A DNA stretch of 8,720 nt from Marinosulfonomonas sp. (GTDB taxonomy: Bacteria > Pseudomonadota > Alphaproteobacteria > Rhodobacterales > Rhodobacteraceae). Shown here piece after piece: positions 5,821 through 8,720 of the stretch. The first letter of the stretch is position 1; each line of letters starts with the position of its first letter. Made by a program: the position numbers and the translations under genes. Where the stretch lies: the NCBI GenBank assembly GCA_015494385.1, contig WGBJ01000384.1:1-8720 (forward strand), written 5' to 3'. The notes under the pieces are model-generated. The model saw only the letters and a list, made by a program, of their open reading frames with translations, was not told the DNA's origin and made no database searches.

Positions 5821-7325
5821 CCAATAAACCTGCGTCTTTTTAGCAATAACGCGGCGGCGGCGACAATCAGCAACAGGTTAACCGGCAAATCCCCCGTGCG
5901 GGAATATAACGTCGGGGGCAAACCGTGTGGCAGTTGAACATCCAGATATCCGGCAACCCCAAGCCCCAGCATCGCAGTAATCTGCCCGCGCGCATCAATC
6001 ACGGCCGAAATGCCGGTATTAGCGGCGCGCACCATCGGCAGGCCCTGTTCGATCGCCCGAAACCGCGCCTGTGCCAGATGCTGTTGCGGGCCGGTCAGAT
6101 TACCAAACCACGCATCATTGGTGATCTGCAACAACCAGTCAGGGCGGGGTGTGACTCCCCCCACTTCCTCGGGGAAAATCGCCTCGTAGCAAATCAGTGG
6201 CAAGGCACGCCCCAGCCCCGGAATATCCACCAGACGCAACCCGTCGCCGGAACCAAACCCGAACCCGCCCTGTGCGGCCAGCCCCGTCAGGCCCAGTTTC
6301 GCAGCCAACCAGCCACCGGGCATATATTCGCCAAAGGGCACCAGATGGCTTTTGTCATAAACATCCGCCACCACGCCATCCGCCCCCAGCACCACCAGCG
6401 AATTGTAATACTGCCCCGCCGCGCCGCGCCGCTGCATCCCCAGCACCGCTGGCACACCGTCTGCCGCATCGGCAATCACCTCCAATGCCCCTTCGGCACT
6501 GTTCAGCAGATAAGGGACCGAGGTCTCGGGCCAGATAATCAGATCGGGTTTTTGCTCGGTAACTGCCGCCGTGAACTGCAAATTGCGATCAAAGAAAACC
6601 GGTATCATCTCGCGGTTCCATTTTTCGTGCTGTGGTGCGTTGGTCTGGATGAGACGGACAAATTTTGGTTCGTAATTGCCGTTGTTCTTGGCCAGATACA
6701 GCAATTTGGACGCCGCCAGTCCATTGCCCAGATACAGCAGCCCTGCGCCCACAATCACCACAACCGGCACCAAGATCATTCGTCTGCCGTGCCACAACGC
6801 GGTGACCAGCGCCCATACCCCCGCCAGTGTCAGCACGGTTAATCCATGCGGGCCAATCAGGCTGGCAAACTGCGCTATGCCGGTATCCAGCCAGATATAT
6901 CCCAGCAATCCCCACGGAAACCCCGTCAGGATCACACTGCGTAAAACCTCGGCACCGGCCCAGAACACCACCAAGGCGATACTGCCGCCCTGCCAACGCG
7001 CCAGCCAGAACGCCAATGCCCAGAACAGCGCCATTCCGGCGGCCATGCCGATCAGGGCAAAGGGGGCCATCCAGCCATAGGTGGCGATATCAACCAGAAA
7101 CGGCTCGACAATCCAGTTCAGCACCAGCGCGAAATAGCCAACACCAAAGGCCCAGCCAATCCAGCCTGCCTGCCGAGTTGTCACCGTGTTCTGAAACAGC
7201 CAGAACCCGCCGGCCAACCCCATCAGCGCCAGCCAGACCAGCCCGAAAGGCGCCTGCCCCAGCCCCGTCAGCGCGCCGCCCAGCAGGGCAAGAGCCATCC
7301 GTTGCCACGTCCTGATCTGTTGCAA
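5817..7325 (-). CDS. lnt: Apolipoprotein N-acyltransferase
   Basis: Inner-membrane enzyme that adds the third acyl chain to the N-terminal Cys of lipoproteins, using a phospholipid donor. The first half (about 10-205) is a bundle of hydrophobic helices; a periplasmic nitrilase-fold domain (about 220-465) follows, and a last helix is at 481-496 before KRRR. The catalytic triad of the family is visible: Glu267 in WPETSVPYL, Lys325 in YDKSHLVPFGEY and Cys379 in ICYE. NDAWFG is at 403-408. The 502 residues are normal length. The frame opens with TTG at 7325 with GGGGTGG 6 nt upstream; the ATG at 7298 (codon 10) is an alternative without a clear SD. It lies 93 nt after corC, with two palindromes in the gap. 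The order ybeY-corC-lnt is conserved in proteobacteria. Confidence 0.96.
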   Translation of the reverse strand: MQQIRTWQRMALALLGGALTGLGQAPFGLVWLALMGLAGGFWLFQNTVTTRQAGWIGWAFGVGYFALVLNWIVEPFLVDIATYGWMAPFALIGMAAGMALFWALAFWLARWQGGSIALVVFWAGAEVLRSVILTGFPWGLLGYIWLDTGIAQFASLIGPHGLTVLTLAGVWALVTALWHGRRMILVPVVVIVGAGLLYLGNGLAASKLLYLAKNNGNYEPKFVRLIQTNAPQHEKWNREMIPVFFDRNLQFTAAVTEQKPDLIIWPETSVPYLLNSAEGALEVIADAADGVPAVLGMQRRGAAGQYYNSLVVLGADGVVADVYDKSHLVPFGEYMPGGWLAAKLGLTGLAAQGGFGFGSGDGLRLVDIPGLGRALPLICYEAIFPEEVGGVTPRPDWLLQITNDAWFGNLTGPQQHLAQARFRAIEQGLPMVRAANTGISAVIDARGQITAMLGLGVAGYLDVQLPHGLPPTLYSRTGDLPVNLLLIVAAAALLLKRRRFIG

Positions 7326-7364
7326 ACCCGTCCACCCCGCATTCCGGCCCCGCCACGCGATACC

Positions 7365-7387
7365 CTGTTTTCTTTCAAAGAAAACAG
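7365..7387. repeat. Perfect 23-bp palindrome between corC and lnt
   Basis: CTGTTTTCTTT (7365-7375) and AAAGAAAACAG (7377-7387) are perfect 11-bp arms around a single base. In RNA this folds with a minimal loop made from the innermost bases. It has no T run after it, so it is not a standard terminator. It lies 1 nt from the next palindrome. Confidence 0.75.
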
Positions 7388-7388
7388 A

Positions 7389-7409
7389 CGAAATCTTGCA
7401 AAGATTTCG
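7389..7409. repeat. Second perfect palindrome between corC and lnt (9-bp arms, 3-nt loop)
   Basis: CGAAATCTT (7389-7397) and AAGATTTCG (7401-7409) pair perfectly around GCA. On the minus strand it begins 9 nt downstream of the corC stop and is followed almost directly by the 23-bp palindrome. The pair could act as a processing or mRNA-stabilising element, an attenuating terminator, or a small dispersed repeat. The sequence alone does not decide between these. Confidence 0.75.
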
Positions 7410-7418
7410 CCCCGCCCG

Positions 7419-8303
7419 TCAGGCCCCTTTGTTATCCTCGGGCAATCGCACCCGTAACCGTTTGATCCGGCGCGGGTCCGCATCGACCACTTCGAATTCC
7501 GGCCCGTCCGGATGCACCACAACTTCGCCCCGTGCGGGCACATGACCGGACAAAAGGAACACCAGACCGCCCAATGTGTCGATCTCCTCTTCCTCGTCCT
7601 CGTCCACCAGACGGCGCCCGATCTCGGCCTCGAATTCCTCCAGCGGGGTTCGCGCCTGCGCCAGATAGCACCCCGGTCCTTCCTTGATCCAGAACTGGTC
7701 CTCTTCCAGATCGTGTTCGTCCTCGATCTCGCCGATCACCTGTTCCACCAGATCCTCGAGCGTCACCAGACCGTCCACCCCGCCATATTCGTCAATCACC
7801 AGCGCCATGTGAATCCGGTCCGCCTGCATCTTTTGCAGCAACACCCCGATTGGCATCGAAGGCGGCGCAAACAGCAGCGGGCGCAACAGTTTCTTCAGGC
7901 TGAACCGTCCGCCAGAGCCGTTGAACCCGTGTTTCAGCGCGAAATCCTTCAGGTGCACCAGCCCCACAGGCGTATCCAGCGTTTCCTTGTAAACCGGTAT
8001 CCGCGTCAGGCCGGTTTTGCGAAACAGCTGCACCAGATCATCCTTTTTGATGTCCTCGGGCACCGCCACAATCTCGGCCTTGGGCACCGCCACATCCTCA
8101 AGCGACATGCGCCGCAGGTTCAGCATGCCGCGCACATCTGTGGCGGGCGCGGCCAGACCGGTCTGCGCCTCACGGTTTTTATCAGTTGTTTTGGTAGAGC
8201 CGAGAGCAGCCATCAGGCGGCCGAAAAAGCCGCGTTGCCCTTTGTTTTGTCCGTCCCGCGCGCTTTGCGCCGCGTTAGAGGAGCCGTCAGTGGTGTCGCC
8301 CAT
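7419..8303 (-). CDS. corC: CBS-domain protein of the CorC/HlyC (hemolysin-like, TlyC) family
   Basis: A 294-residue soluble protein with no transmembrane segment. After a variable N-terminus (about 1-65), there is a CBS pair (about 70-128 and 138-192) with the family signature [20 protein letters not shown] (171-190) and EIEDEHD (192-198), then a CorC_HlyC domain (about 209-288) with the acidic run DEDEEEEID (234-242). E. coli CorC has been linked to Mg/Co efflux; in this genomic position the exact role is not firmly known, and the family name is safer than a function. The ATG at 8303 has AAAGGA about 4 nt upstream. It is 24 nt downstream of ybeY, so both are probably in one transcript. Confidence 0.93.
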   Translation of the reverse strand: MGDTTDGSSNAAQSARDGQNKGQRGFFGRLMAALGSTKTTDKNREAQTGLAAPATDVRGMLNLRRMSLEDVAVPKAEIVAVPEDIKKDDLVQLFRKTGLTRIPVYKETLDTPVGLVHLKDFALKHGFNGSGGRFSLKKLLRPLLFAPPSMPIGVLLQKMQADRIHMALVIDEYGGVDGLVTLEDLVEQVIGEIEDEHDLEEDQFWIKEGPGCYLAQARTPLEEFEAEIGRRLVDEDEEEEIDTLGGLVFLLSGHVPARGEVVVHPDGPEFEVVDADPRRIKRLRVRLPEDNKGA

Positions 8304-8327
8304 TTTTCCTTTCCAGTTCAGCGGACA

Positions 8328-8720
8328 TCATGTGTCCTGCACTCTATATGGGTCGGAAATGCCCAGTTTGCCAAGCACTTCGCCCTCTAATCCTTCCATT
8401 ATCGCGGCATCCTGATCGGATATGTGATCATAACCCAACAGATGCAGCACCCCGTGCACCAGCAAATGCGTCACATGGTCGGGTATTTCCTTGCCGCCCT
8501 CGGCCGCCTCGCGCACGCAAGTCTCATAGGAAATCGCAATATCGCCCAGTTCCACGGGCATCCCGCTTTGGTCTGGCTCGGGCGGCAAAGGATGTTCCCC
8601 CGGCCGCGCCCGCTCCTCGCTTGGCCACGACAGCACATTGGTTGGCACCGCTTTGCCGCGAAACTCGGCGTTCAAATCGGCAATCCGCGCGTCATTGCAG
8701 GCCAGCAGGCCAATTTCAAA
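8328..8720 (-). CDS. ybeY: Endoribonuclease YbeY, C-terminal part (5' end beyond the window)
   Basis: Zinc-dependent RNase involved in 16S rRNA 3'-end maturation and ribosome quality control. The frame is open to the window edge, giving 130 residues ([20 protein letters not shown] ...). It then shows [13 protein letters not shown] (21-33), LGDIAIS (58-64) and the zinc motif [11 protein letters not shown] (89-99), i.e. H-x3-H-x5-H, all intact. An internal TTG at 8675 is not the start, because conserved family sequence continues upstream of it. The segment between TNVLSWP and LGDIAI (34-57) is Pro/Glu-rich and somewhat longer than I recall for E. coli YbeY. First gene seen of the ybeY-corC-lnt group. 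Confidence 0.95.
   Translation of the reverse strand, partial: FEIGLLACNDARIADLNAEFRGKAVPTNVLSWPSEERARPGEHPLPPEPDQSGMPVELGDIAISYETCVREAAEGGKEIPDHVTHLLVHGVLHLLGYDHISDQDAAIMEGLEGEVLGKLGISDPYRVQDT

Noticed and set aside
5925..6842. 305-codon plus-strand ORF opposite lnt
   Set aside because: Same reasoning: shadow of a conserved gene with low-complexity His/Gln/Pro/Arg composition and no domain pattern.
7512..8390. 292-codon plus-strand ORF opposite corC
   Set aside because: Antisense shadow with no credible family resemblance; it even runs across the corC-ybeY junction.
1..8720. CRISPR array, tRNA/rRNA genes, insertion sequences or integrase remnants
   Set aside because: No spaced direct repeats, tRNA-like cloverleaf, transposase motif or flanking inverted repeats were seen on reading both strands.

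Overview
The window reads as ordinary chromosome from an alphaproteobacterium of the Rhodobacterales (Roseobacter/Rhodobacter type). This rests on the class II, CP4-like EPSP synthase, on a SAM/SAH-type riboswitch in front of metK (a class known essentially from Rhodobacterales), on GC-rich coding DNA, and on an SHP/DHC/cytochrome b gene set like the one described in Rhodobacter sphaeroides. Every gene I can support is on the minus strand, so transcription runs from the right end of the window to the left. The long plus-strand ORFs are GC-rich antisense shadows.

Layout in the direction of transcription: (1) 8720-8328 ybeY (5' end outside the window), 8303-7419 corC/hlyC-like CBS protein and 7325-5817 lnt form the conserved ybeY-corC-lnt block (rRNA maturation, CBS/CorC protein, lipoprotein N-acylation). 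Two adjacent perfect palindromes lie between corC and lnt. (2) 5820-5731 holds a sigma70-like promoter and a SAM/SAH riboswitch whose pseudoknot covers the metK ribosome binding site. metK follows at 5725-4544 and ends at a strong hairpin terminator (4506-4474). (3) 4473-2343 is a compact three-gene electron-transfer operon: a cytochrome b561 fused to a diheme cytochrome c domain, an SHP-type monoheme cytochrome c with the unusual Asn ligand candidate, and a separate soluble diheme cytochrome c. The genes are separated by 3 and 7 nt. (4) 2290-1574 trmB and 1449-100 aroA follow. The start of an unidentified hydrophobic protein (89-1) is tightly coupled to the aroA stop and runs off the window.

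The most interesting part is the cytochrome operon. Its first gene carries a membrane-tethered copy of the diheme cytochrome that is also encoded as a free periplasmic protein two genes downstream. This suggests an electron wire: quinol pool -> b561 hemes -> tethered DHC -> soluble DHC -> SHP, with SHP meeting O2, NO or another small ligand. The leader of this operon is unusually AT-rich. It contains a perfect 9-bp inverted repeat whose 11-nt loop displays the Shine-Dalgarno sequence, plus a second 14-bp palindrome, so transcriptional or translational control is likely. The operon sits among housekeeping genes and looks like an accessory cassette placed between metK and trmB.
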